Of a DNA stretch of 64,000 nt, positions 9,867 through 18,153 are shown in pieces (the stretch's first letter is position 1; every line of letters begins with the position of its first letter). The notes beneath the pieces are model-generated. The model was not told where the DNA came from. It saw nothing but the letters and a program-made list of their open reading frames with translations, and searched no databases. Location: NCBI GenBank assembly GCA_944320745.1, contig CALUIN010000039.1:29637-93636 (forward strand), in the 5' to 3' direction. This stretch comes from an uncultured Alloprevotella sp. GTDB lineage: Bacteria > Bacteroidota > Bacteroidia > Bacteroidales > Bacteroidaceae. Both the position numbers and the translations under genes were made by a program.

Positions 9867-10291
9867 GGCTTTGTCTCCTTATAGAAATCCGCCAGGCTGT
9901 TGATGTAGCCCTCGCGCTCGTAGGGATGGGATGCCAGGCAAAGGCAGATGCAGTCCGGCGTGAAGTCGGAGAAGCTGCACCAGGTCATTGCGGGAATAAA
10001 CAGTCCCTGCGTGGGGCTGTTCAGAGAAAAGTCCCGCGCGCTCGTCGCGTTCGCGACGTGAGCCTTCAGGCTTCCGCTCAGTGCGATCAATACTTCGGCG
10101 CAGGTGCGGTGGGCGTGACTTCCCCTAGTCTGTCCGGCGGGCACGTTCCGAATCCAGAATACGCGGCGTACGGGGAACGGAAAGTGAAGATTGTCCGTTT
10201 CGGCAACGCCGAGAGCGCCCCGTCCGTCTTGGTATTCGGGCAGAGTAAACAGACCGAAGTCTTTCCAGCCGTTGAGAGGAATCTGAGTCAT
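9863..10291 (-). CDS. FdtA/WxcM-like dTDP-sugar 3,4-ketoisomerase
   Basis: Cupin-fold protein of 142 aa, the length of stand-alone FdtA/QdtA enzymes, which convert dTDP-4-keto-6-deoxyglucose to the 3-keto isomer. The active-site signature RGSHAHR carries the two His residues (59 and 61), and the barrel strands RVFWIRNVPAG and EVLIALSGSLKAHV are typical of the family. It is the first gene of the four-gene ATGA-overlapping cassette and so defines the sugar made: a 3-amino-3,6-dideoxyhexose after the downstream transaminase. A -7 element (TAACTTTG on the minus strand, 10325-10332) lies about 35 bases before the start, though no clear -33 box is visible. Confidence 0.85.
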   Translation of the reverse strand: MTQIPLNGWKDFGLFTLPEYQDGRGALGVAETDNLHFPFPVRRVFWIRNVPAGQTRGSHAHRTCAEVLIALSGSLKAHVANATSARDFSLNSPTQGLFIPAMTWCSFSDFTPDCICLCLASHPYEREGYINSLADFYKETKP

Positions 10292-10363
10292 AGCTTTTAC
10301 ATCATCGCCGAAAGTTCAGGCATACAAAGTTAGTAAACATCTGTGAATTTCTATGCTGCCAGT

Positions 10364-10398
10364 CCAAAAAAATCCGCCTCGCGGGATGCGGGGCGGAT
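10364..10398 (-). terminator. Terminator of the miaA-dagK-DUF3256 unit
   Basis: A 7-bp stem (10372-10378 with 10392-10398), extended by GC pairs in the loop, is followed on the minus strand by seven T residues. It lies just after the DUF3256 gene and isolates the sugar cassette from it. Confidence 0.75.
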
Positions 10399-10421
10399 GG
10401 TAAGGCCGGCCTGTCCTTCGC

Positions 10422-11069
10422 TCAAGGCCGTGTACGGACTATAAATTGCGCTGCCGGGCCGGTCACCGGCTTCAGGCAGCGGCGCGCATCGTCGCGGTCT
10501 TCTATGCTGAGGCCCTCGACGGACAGGCTGAACGTGAGCTGCGGCTGATGTTGCGCATCGTGTTCCCAATGGATTTCCACCGGCGACTCTTGGAGCAGTT
10601 CGCGCAGTGAGGTCCGTCGTGCGGCGGTCAGACTGTCTGCCTCCGGTTTCCAGAAATCGGAAAAGTCCGGCATTCGGAGACGGAGCGACGTGTCGCGCTC
10701 CCAAGTCTTGGAGTAGCAGCGCACGGTGCTGCCGGTGGCGGGAGTGCTCACGGAGTGAATGCAGACGAACAGAGTGTCTCCGTCAAGCGTCAGCCGCTGG
10801 AGTTCCCACTCGCTCACGTCGGTCAGGCGGATGCGCAAGTAGTTGTCGTCCTTTTCCGTTAGGTAGGACGCTCCGCCGAATATGTTCTCGCCTTTCGCCT
10901 CCATTTGGCTGTTGTAGAGGTCGAGCATGTCCAGTCGAGGATTGCGTTCCAGGAGCGGCAGTTCCGATTCCGGTACGCTGACCAGTACGGAGTCCATGCT
11001 TTGCGCCCGGGCCTGCCCGGAAAACAGACAGGCGAGAGCGGCGCTGAGGTAAAGAGCTGTTCTTTTCAT
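10422..11069 (-). CDS. DUF3256 family secreted protein
   Basis: Exported protein of 215 aa; an open frame continues upstream but the ATG at 11069 gives a proper signal peptide (MKRTALYLSAALACLFSGQARAQ). The body matches the Bacteroidales DUF3256 family in its opening (DSVLVSVPESELPLLERNPRLDMLDLYN) and length. The mature protein has no catalytic motif that I recognise and is rich in charged residues and short beta strands; periplasmic location is likely. It starts 32 bases after the stop of the lipid-kinase-like gene and probably belongs to the same transcript as miaA and that gene. Function unknown. Confidence 0.8.
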   Translation of the reverse strand: MKRTALYLSAALACLFSGQARAQSMDSVLVSVPESELPLLERNPRLDMLDLYNSQMEAKGENIFGGASYLTEKDDNYLRIRLTDVSEWELQRLTLDGDTLFVCIHSVSTPATGSTVRCYSKTWERDTSLRLRMPDFSDFWKPEADSLTAARRTSLRELLQESPVEIHWEHDAQHQPQLTFSLSVEGLSIEDRDDARRCLKPVTGPAAQFIVRTRP

Positions 11070-11101
11070 AAGTATTGGTGTGAGGGCGCGAAGCTTTGCG
11101 C

Positions 11102-12070
11102 TTACGGGATGAGGAAGGGAATCTCCTCGGGCAATATGTCCACGGTCATGCGTTCGGCGTGGAGCGGGCAAAAGCGTCCGTCCAGGCTGAAGCCGGCATG
11201 GTCCAGCGACAGGATTTCGATATGCTTGCTGCGCCAGACCGCTATGCCTTTGTGGCTGAGAAAGCGGCCGGTGAAGAGCAGCCATAGCCCGTGCAGCAAT
11301 TGCGTGAATTGAGGGGGCGAGACCAGGCTGATGTCCAGCTGTCCATTGTAGGGGACGGCGCTGGGCGTCTGGCCGTAGCCGCGTGCCGAACCGATGCAGA
11401 GGGCCATGGTCCGACGGCTGAAATGGTCGCCGCCGGTGGCGAACTCGATGTGGAAGCTCATTCGTTGGAAGATGAGGAGAAAAGCCGACAGCAGGTAAGA
11501 CAGCGTACGCAGTCCCAGGAAACTGCGCGTCCAGTGGCGGAGGTTTATAATGGATGCCGCGACGCCGACGTTTACGCAATTCAGGAAATAGAGCGGGCCG
11601 TTATCCGCTGCGTCGGGGACGTAGGGCCGTGCGCGGCCCACGTCGATACGGCGGACGCGGCGCTGGAGCAGCTGGTCGACGGTGTGCCGGTAGTCCGAGG
11701 CGGAAAATCCCCAGAACCGCGCGAAGTCGTTCGCGAAGCCCATAGGTATGACGCCCAGGGCGGGATGCTCTCCTGAGGGCGACGGCGTATTCATGATGCC
11801 GTTGATAGCATAGTTTAGCGCCGCGTCGCCGCCGGCTATGATGATGGTGCGGTAGCCGCTGCGTGTCATCATGGCTGCCAGGCGCTCCACGTCCGCGGAG
11901 TTTTCGCTTTTCACGTAGTCGAATGCCGCGCCGCGCTGTTCCAGGTAGTGCAGGACGTGTTTCCACCGTTTCCCCTTCCCAGGTTTCGGACTGTAGATTA
12001 ATCCCAAGCGGTCCTTGCTTATGCCCTTCGCGCCCGTTGTCTCAGGCAGGTCATGCGTGGCTTGTTCCAT
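11102..12070 (-). CDS. Diacylglycerol-kinase-fold protein with altered nucleotide-binding motif
   Basis: Predicted cytosolic lipid kinase-like protein of 322 aa from the ATG at 12070; an ATG at 12103 inside miaA is less likely. The N-terminal domain has the DAGK order: RLGLIYSPKPGKGK, then TIIIAGGDAALNYAING, then LGVIPMGFANDFARFWG. The usual GGDGT reads GGDAA (80-84), and the usual GTxNDFAR reads GFANDFAR. The C-terminal beta-sandwich domain (VGVAASIINLR, YNGQLDISLVS, FSLDGR) is present. The fold is secure, but both changed motifs contact ATP, so activity is uncertain: it may use another donor or have lost catalysis. It overlaps the miaA stop by 20 bases. A second, canonical DAGK protein is encoded at 20.6-22.1 kb. 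Confidence 0.8.
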   Translation of the reverse strand: MEQATHDLPETTGAKGISKDRLGLIYSPKPGKGKRWKHVLHYLEQRGAAFDYVKSENSADVERLAAMMTRSGYRTIIIAGGDAALNYAINGIMNTPSPSGEHPALGVIPMGFANDFARFWGFSASDYRHTVDQLLQRRVRRIDVGRARPYVPDAADNGPLYFLNCVNVGVAASIINLRHWTRSFLGLRTLSYLLSAFLLIFQRMSFHIEFATGGDHFSRRTMALCIGSARGYGQTPSAVPYNGQLDISLVSPPQFTQLLHGLWLLFTGRFLSHKGIAVWRSKHIEILSLDHAGFSLDGRFCPLHAERMTVDILPEEIPFLIP

Positions 12071-13025
12071 GATGGTCTTCTTCAAGGTTGATTTCTTGTG
12101 CAAGTTCCGTAAGTCCGTTTTCTTCCAGGTATTGGCGCAGGTTCTCCGGTCTTTCCGGGGGCTGGCTGAGCCAGATGATGTCGACTCCCCGACGCTCCAT
12201 ACCGCGGAACCAGGTCATTTGTCTTTTGGCAAATTGATGGATAGCAATTTCCAGCTGGCGAAACATTTCGTCGTAGGGCAGTTGGCCCGTGGCGTAGAGC
12301 GTGAGGTATTTGTATTCCAGTCCGTAATAGATGAGGTCTGCCGCCGGAATGCCTTCGTTGAGCAGTGCGCGCACCTCGTCCACCATGCCGGCCTCCAACC
12401 GTTGGCGCAGCCGCTGCGAGATGCGGGCGCGGCGTGTCTCGCGGTCCACGGCGATGCCGAGCGTCAGGCTCCGCAGGGTGGGGAAGGGGCGCTCCTCCAA
12501 GGGCGTGCGGCGGTAGTAGTCTTCTATTTCTATGGCGCGGATGGCGCGTTGCGCTGTGTCCACGTCCGTTGTGTTGTGCAGGGTCTTGTACGACTTCAGG
12601 ATTTCTGTCAGTTCTGCCAGGCTCTTTCCCTCCAGCCGGCGTCGCAGCTCCGGGTTTTGCGGTACCGGACTGAGGCGGTAACCGCGCAGGACGCTCTCCA
12701 GGTAAAGCCCCGTCCCGCCGCATACCACAACGCGGCGGCCCCGGCGGCGGATGTCCTCGTAGGCCTGCAGGAAGTCGTGCTGATATTCGTAGACGTTGTA
12801 CTTTGTGCCCGGTTCGGCGATGTCGATGAGATGGTAGGGCACGTGCCGTCCGCGGACGACGTAGTCCTCCAGATCCTTCCCCGTCCCCAAGTCCATGCGG
12901 CGGTACACCTGGCGGCTGTCCGCGCTGATGATTTCCGCGCCGATCGCATAGGCCAGTCGCGCGGCGAAGGCCGTCTTGCCCGAGGCCGTGGGGCCGAGGA
13001 TGGTAATGAGGTCATAACCTTGCAT
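12051..13025 (-). CDS. miaA: tRNA dimethylallyltransferase MiaA
   Basis: Transfers a dimethylallyl group to N6 of A37 in tRNAs that read codons starting with U, such as the tRNA-Ser and tRNA-Leu types. 324 aa, normal for the family. Visible motifs: P-loop GPTASGKT near residue 11, DSRQVYRRMDLGTGK containing the catalytic Asp and binding residues, VVCGGTGLYLESVL, and the C-terminal KRQMTWFRG segment that contacts tRNA. It is the first gene of a unit with the downstream lipid-kinase-like gene. A TACCTTTG -7 element on the minus strand at 13031-13038 ends only five bases before the start codon, suggesting a leaderless or very short-leader mRNA. Confidence 0.96.
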   Translation of the reverse strand: MQGYDLITILGPTASGKTAFAARLAYAIGAEIISADSRQVYRRMDLGTGKDLEDYVVRGRHVPYHLIDIAEPGTKYNVYEYQHDFLQAYEDIRRRGRRVVVCGGTGLYLESVLRGYRLSPVPQNPELRRRLEGKSLAELTEILKSYKTLHNTTDVDTAQRAIRAIEIEDYYRRTPLEERPFPTLRSLTLGIAVDRETRRARISQRLRQRLEAGMVDEVRALLNEGIPAADLIYYGLEYKYLTLYATGQLPYDEMFRQLEIAIHQFAKRQMTWFRGMERRGVDIIWLSQPPERPENLRQYLEENGLTELAQEINLEEDHHGTSHA

Positions 13026-13171
13026 GTTTGCAAAGGTACGAAATTAGCATCAACCCGCCACCGCCTTTTTCCCTTTCCGCTCCAATTTTTTTGCGGAAGG
13101 AAGACGAAGGGCGGAAATCAGAGCGCCGGGCTGGAGGTAGACGTGGCGCGCGGCGCGTTTTGGCTGGGAAG

Positions 13172-13498
13172 CTACAGCGCGCAACTGTCCGGGCCGGCAT
13201 AGTCCGGGCTCGCAGCCCCGTGATAGTCCGGATGGCGGCGTAGCCACACGGCAGCGTAGGAGCAGGTGGCCAGCGGCTTCATTCCCTGAGCGCGGGCGTA
13301 GTCGTAGGCCGCCTTGACCAGCGCGGCGGCAATGTCTCGCCCGCCGATTGCCGGCGGCACCCGGGTGTGGCGGATGTCCAGCCCGCCGTAGTGCAGGGTG
13401 TAGGTGGCGTAGGCTTCGTGTCCGTCCACGCGGGTCCAGAACCGCTTCGCCGCGGCATCGTGCACGATGGCCGGGCCGGGAATAGAGGACGTGTCCAT
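13172..13498 (-). CDS. Small GNAT-family N-acetyltransferase (YidJ-like)
   Basis: Small protein of 108 aa from the ATG at 13498; an ATG at 13537 would add 13 residues. The sequence AKRFWTRVDGHEAYATYTLHYGGLDIRHTRVPPAIGGRDIAAALVK followed by YARAQGMKPLATCSYAAVWLRRHPDY matches the short Gcn5-related family (PF14542) that has the acetyl-CoA-binding region in place of a full GNAT domain; the usual GxG/A region is PPAIGGRDIA. The C-terminal CSY and HPDY motifs are hallmarks. Substrate unknown. It stands alone between miaA and the lipoprotein pair. Confidence 0.82.
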   Translation of the reverse strand: MDTSSIPGPAIVHDAAAKRFWTRVDGHEAYATYTLHYGGLDIRHTRVPPAIGGRDIAAALVKAAYDYARAQGMKPLATCSYAAVWLRRHPDYHGAASPDYAGPDSCAL

Positions 13499-13606
13499 GT
13501 GAAATGCTTTATATATTAATATAGGTGTACCCGCCATTAACAGGTGAAGGGCCGCTCCGCGCCACGCGGGCGTGGGACGGGCTCACAGGAACATTTCGGG
13601 GCAGGA

Positions 13607-13978
13607 TCATTTCGAGAAATAGAGATTGATTACCGTCACCTCCTGGTTGTCCAGCTCCGGCGCCGAAGTCTGTACGAACTCCATCCGTTCCAGGTAATTG
13701 AAGTTAAAGCAGTAGGCCATCGTGCCGCCGTTCATGGCGATGAGGAAGGGACGCTCGAATTTTTCGATGTATGCGCCCGAGGTGTAACCTAAGGCGATGT
13801 GGTCCACGGGAGCCCCATTGCGGTAGAGGTTAGGAGCATAGACGTTTATGGCGAAGTAGTCCGTCTGTTGTATCTGCTGCATGGTCGCGTCGACATAGTC
13901 CATGTCGTCGTCGGAACAGGCCGTGACACCCGTGGCGAGGCAGCCCAAGAGCAGAAGGGAATATAGAAGTTTGCGCAT
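13607..13978 (-). CDS. Small lipoprotein, paralog of the upstream gene
   Basis: Lipoprotein of 123 aa with an N-terminal signal and lipobox GVTAC followed by SDDDMDYVD, whose acidic residues after the Cys favour surface export in Bacteroidota. The mature part contains APNLYRNGAPVDHIALGYTSGAYIEKFERPFLIAMNGG and FNFNYLERMEFVQTS, and ends with a strand like VTVINLYFSK. The gene just upstream encodes a protein with the same layout: lipobox plus SDDD, a GxPxxMVKGFRSPYLIVEIQG segment and a terminal YTMKLYFN strand. The two are therefore tandem paralogs from a duplication. I do not recognise the family; function unknown. Confidence 0.75.
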   Translation of the reverse strand: MRKLLYSLLLLGCLATGVTACSDDDMDYVDATMQQIQQTDYFAINVYAPNLYRNGAPVDHIALGYTSGAYIEKFERPFLIAMNGGTMAYCFNFNYLERMEFVQTSAPELDNQEVTVINLYFSK

Positions 13979-13999
13979 AGTCGTAAGTTTTGATGAGGG

Positions 14000-14353
14000 T
14001 TAGGGATTGGGGTCATGGTAAGCCTGTTCGTTGAAGTACAGCTTCATGGTGTATCGCTCTTCGGTCTGTTTGTCATCGAGCGACATACTCAGCAGGTAGT
14101 TGAGGTTGAAGTAGATAGCCCTTCCTTGTATTTCGACGATAAGGTAGGGCGACCTGAATCCCTTCACCATGTCCGGTTCGCCGTATGCGAAGAGCTCGCC
14201 TCCCACATATATGCAAAGTTTGTCGTGATAGGTGTTTTCTATCCTTTCGTACATGCGCGTCGCGTCGTCCGCGTCGTCATCCGAGCAGGCGGACAGTCCT
14301 GCCGGCAGCAAGAGGCAGAGCAACAGGGCTATTTTAGTCAATAATCTGTTCAT
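14000..14353 (-). CDS. Small lipoprotein, paralog of the downstream gene
   Basis: Lipoprotein of 117 aa. The N-terminus MNRLLTKIALLLCLLLPAGLSAC is a lipoprotein signal ending in the lipidated Cys, followed by SDDDADDA. The remaining 95 residues are mostly short beta strands: KLCIYVGGELFAYGEPDMVKG, PYLIVEIQGRAIYFNLNYLLSMSL and ERYTMKLYFNEQAY. The same pattern is seen in the gene 21 bases downstream, so the pair is a tandem duplication in one transcript. No catalytic residues are evident. The region upstream is AT-rich and holds a coding remnant on the other strand. Function unknown. Confidence 0.75.
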   Translation of the reverse strand: MNRLLTKIALLLCLLLPAGLSACSDDDADDATRMYERIENTYHDKLCIYVGGELFAYGEPDMVKGFRSPYLIVEIQGRAIYFNLNYLLSMSLDDKQTEERYTMKLYFNEQAYHDPNP

Positions 14354-14470
14354 GGTAGTGTAGTATTAATTTAGGACGTTAGTTGCTTGCTTTTTGATTT
14401 GGGGCGTAGAGTTTAGCCAATGTTTCATCCCAGACGAATTGTGGATAATGGTATGTTCTCATTAATGTAA

Positions 14471-14713
14471 TGGGGGGTACCTTCAAAGTCTGGCGTCGAT
14501 GGGATATTTGTAGAAGTACCCGTATACCATGGTAAAGTGACAGGTGCATTTATACCTTCCAACTTAATGTTTGAGGTGTTCTACCAATCAAATGTTGGGG
14601 AGATTTCTCTCTCTACAGCGCGCATTTCAGGCGAGCTTGCATTGGACGTTACTGTTAAAGAGTCGTCGTTGCATGAAGTGGTTAAAACGCTGATGCAAAA
14701 TACCGATAATTAG
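14471..14713 (+). pseudogene. Orphan coding remnant (80 codons, no start), family unknown
   Basis: The plus-strand frame from the codon after TAA (14468-14470) to TAG (14711-14713) encodes 80 residues with protein-like composition, for example GIFVEVPVYHGKVTGAFIP and LALDVTVKESSLHEVVK. The only ATG is internal, at 14567, and would give 48 aa. The same frame upstream of the TAA also reads as protein-like for 16 codons from an ATG at 14420. This looks like the 3' end of a decayed gene, with alternating hydrophobic beta-strand pattern. The base composition differs from the neighbours, so it may be acquired DNA. It could also be a genuine short gene with an unusual start. I do not recognise the family. 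Confidence 0.4.
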
Positions 14714-14800
14714 AATTTTGCTTTCATTTTATCTAATCTTTATATTCAGCAGTGCAATTATACGATTTTTGAATAGAAAGACCAGACGTTTTAATATAAA

Positions 14801-14838
14801 AATAGAGGTTGCGAAGAATTTTCTTCGCAACCTCTATT
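14801..14838 (-). terminator. Terminator of gapA
   Basis: Perfect 17-bp inverted repeat (14801-14817 with 14822-14838) around a 4-base loop, followed on the minus strand by a T-rich run. It starts 28 bases after the gapA stop. Confidence 0.9.
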
Positions 14839-14865
14839 AAGAGATTTTGAGTAGGCTTGTGCTGA

Positions 14866-16041
<1,176 letters not shown>

Positions 16042-16189
16042 TCATCGTCCGGCCTGCCTGCCAGGTCTCTTCGGGATGTGGCCGGCCGGACAGCCCGGCG
16101 GGGCGGGCCGGCTTTGCGCGCGGCTGGCGTGTGAGGCTCCTTTGGCGATCCTTCCCTCTCCGGCCGGACCTGCCGCATCGGCGGCGGAA

Positions 16190-16225
16190 CGGGGCTAAGG
16201 CCAGTGAGTAGCGGGCTTAGCCCCG
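16190..16225. repeat. Inverted pair of the CGGGGCTAAG motif
   Basis: CGGGGCTAAG at 16190-16199 and its exact reverse complement at 16216-16225 form a 10-bp stem around a 16-base loop. The same motif recurs at 6889-6899 and as tandem copies at 50577-50639, so it appears to be a dispersed intergenic repeat. Without a T tract it is not an obvious terminator. Confidence 0.6.
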
Positions 16226-16364
16226 TCGCTACGCGCCTAAGGCTCGTGTCCGGCGCGCTTGTCCGTGGTCGCAGGCCGTGCACCTCGCTCCGCCGCGCAC
16301 GGAGGAGGAGGCGCGCCGGCCAGTGCCGGCTTTGCCGTACAGGAAGCAAAAGAATCGGACAAAG

Positions 16365-16396
16365 TTTGGCCCTTTGCGTTGATTTTCCTAACTTTG
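16365..16396 (+). promoter_or_regulatory. guaA promoter
   Basis: TTTG at 16365-16368, a 20-base spacer and TAACTTTG at 16389-16396: a full match to the Bacteroidota consensus. Transcription should start near 16402, giving a leader of under 30 bases. Confidence 0.8.
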
Positions 16397-16428
16397 CGCA
16401 TTCCAATACATCAGAAAACCAAGAGTAG

Positions 16429-17982
16429 ATGCAACAGAAAATTATCATTCTTGATTTCGGTTCGCAGACCACGCAGCTCATAGGCCGGCGTGTGCGCGAA
16501 CTGGACACCTTCTGCGAAATTTTGCCCTACAACAAGTTTCCCGCGGACGACCCTTCTGTTATTGGCGTCATACTGAGCGGCTCGCCCTACAGCGTGTACG
16601 ATCCGGAAGCCTTCCGCGTGGACCTATCCGGCATCCGCGGGCGGTTGCCCATCCTGGGCATTTGCTATGGCGCGCAATTTATGGCGCAGACCTACGGGGG
16701 CAAGGTGGAGCCTGCCGGCAGCCGCGAATATGGGCGCGCCAACCTGACGTACATTGACAAGGGTAATCCGCTCTTCAAGGGCTTCGACGACAATTCCCAA
16801 GTGTGGATGAGCCACGGCGACACCATTACGGCCATCCCCGAAGGCTTTCGTTGCATCGCTTCGACGGACAAGGTGAAATACGCCGCCTACCAGGCTCAGG
16901 ACGAGCCGCTGTGGGGCGTGCAGTTCCATCCCGAAGTGTTCCACTCGCTTCAAGGCACGCAGCTGTTGCGCAACTTTGTCGTGGACATCTGCGGCAGCCG
17001 CCAGGACTGGAGTGCCGCTTCGTTCGTGGACGCCACGGTGGCCGAACTGAAGGCACAACTGGGCGACGACCGCGTTATCCTCGGTCTGTCCGGCGGAGTG
17101 GACAGCTCGGTAGCTGCAGTGCTGCTCCATCGCGCCATCGGGTCACGCCTCACGTGCATCTTCGTAGATCACGGCATGCTGAGGAAGAACGAGTTCCGCG
17201 ACGTGCTGCACGACTACGAATGCCTGGGGCTGAACGTAGTGGGCGTGGACGCCAGCGCGAAGTTTTTCAGCGAACTGGCCGGCGTGACCGACCCGGAGCG
17301 CAAGCGCAAGATAATAGGCAAGGGATTCATTGACGTGTTCGAAGCCGAGGCAAGGAAAGTTACCGACGCCCGTTGGCTGGCGCAGGGCACCATTTATCCC
17401 GACCGCATAGAGAGCCTGAACATCACGGGCAAGGTCATCAAGAGCCATCACAACGTGGGCGGCCTGCCCGAGAAGATGAACCTCAAGCTGTGTGAGCCGC
17501 TCAAGTGGCTGTTCAAGGACGAGGTGCGCCGCGTGGGTCGCCAGCTGGGCATGCCCGAGCACCTCATCACCCGCCACCCCTTCCCCGGACCGGGCCTGGC
17601 CGTCCGCATACTGGGCGACATCACGCCCGAAAAGGTGCGGGTGCTCCAGGATGCCGACGACATCTTTATCCGCGGACTGCGCGACTGGAAGACGACCGGA
17701 CCCGACGGCAAGGAGACATCCCTGTACGACCAGGTGTGGCAGGCCGGCGTCATCCTGCTGCCCATCAAGAGTGTGGGCGTAATGGGCGATGAGCGTACCT
17801 ACGAGCGCGCGGTAGCCCTGCGTGCTGTGACGAGCACGGACGCCATGACCGCCGACTGGGCCCATCTGCCTTATGAGTTTATGGCCAAGGTGAGCAACGA
17901 CATCATCAACCACGTCAAGGGCGTGAACCGCGTTTGCTACGACATTTCCTCCAAGCCGCCTTCGACGATCGAGTGGGAGTGA
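16429..17982 (+). CDS. guaA: GMP synthase (glutamine-hydrolysing)
   Basis: Converts XMP to GMP using glutamine and ATP; 517 aa, normal length. The N-terminal class I glutamine amidotransferase has nucleophile Cys79 in GICYGAQ and the His167/Glu169 pair in VQFHPEV. The ATP pyrophosphatase domain begins with the PP-loop SGGVDSS at 221-227, followed by the dimerisation domain ending in [17 protein letters not shown]. It is transcribed alone from a strong promoter and ends at a hairpin. Its family and domain order are unambiguous. Confidence 0.98.
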   Translation: MQQKIIILDFGSQTTQLIGRRVRELDTFCEILPYNKFPADDPSVIGVILSGSPYSVYDPEAFRVDLSGIRGRLPILGICYGAQFMAQTYGGKVEPAGSREYGRANLTYIDKGNPLFKGFDDNSQVWMSHGDTITAIPEGFRCIASTDKVKYAAYQAQDEPLWGVQFHPEVFHSLQGTQLLRNFVVDICGSRQDWSAASFVDATVAELKAQLGDDRVILGLSGGVDSSVAAVLLHRAIGSRLTCIFVDHGMLRKNEFRDVLHDYECLGLNVVGVDASAKFFSELAGVTDPERKRKIIGKGFIDVFEAEARKVTDARWLAQGTIYPDRIESLNITGKVIKSHHNVGGLPEKMNLKLCEPLKWLFKDEVRRVGRQLGMPEHLITRHPFPGPGLAVRILGDITPEKVRVLQDADDIFIRGLRDWKTTGPDGKETSLYDQVWQAGVILLPIKSVGVMGDERTYERAVALRAVTSTDAMTADWAHLPYEFMAKVSNDIINHVKGVNRVCYDISSKPPSTIEWE

Positions 17983-18005
17983 ACGGTATCCTATATGACA
18001 TACGT

Positions 18006-18042
18006 GAGCGGCGGTCCGGCTGTGAGAACCGGGCCGCCGCTC
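18006..18042 (+). terminator. Hairpin after guaA
   Basis: A 14-bp stem (18006-18019 with 18029-18042) with one G-U pair and a 9-base loop, 23 bases after the stop. No strong T run follows, so termination is probable rather than certain. Confidence 0.6.
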
Positions 18043-18153
18043 ATGTGCTTTACCAGCCTCGCCGGGCGGACGGGCCGGCGGATTAATCAGTGCGGAGACG
18101 TGTGCGGACTTGAAGAAAAACCGTAAATTTGCACGCGACAAAGCAGACAGAAC

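Larger units (their letters stand above)
14354..14865. other. AT-rich intergenic region between lipoproteins and gapA
   Basis: About 510 bases clearly poorer in GC than both flanks. It holds the plus-strand coding remnant at 14471-14713 and the gapA terminator at 14801-14838. I found no clear promoter for the lipoprotein pair. Confidence 0.5.

Noticed and set aside
10422-11579. Long minus-strand frame extending the DUF3256 gene upstream into the lipid kinase gene
   Set aside because: The extra residues are out-of-frame translation of the kinase gene; a normal signal peptide begins at 11069.
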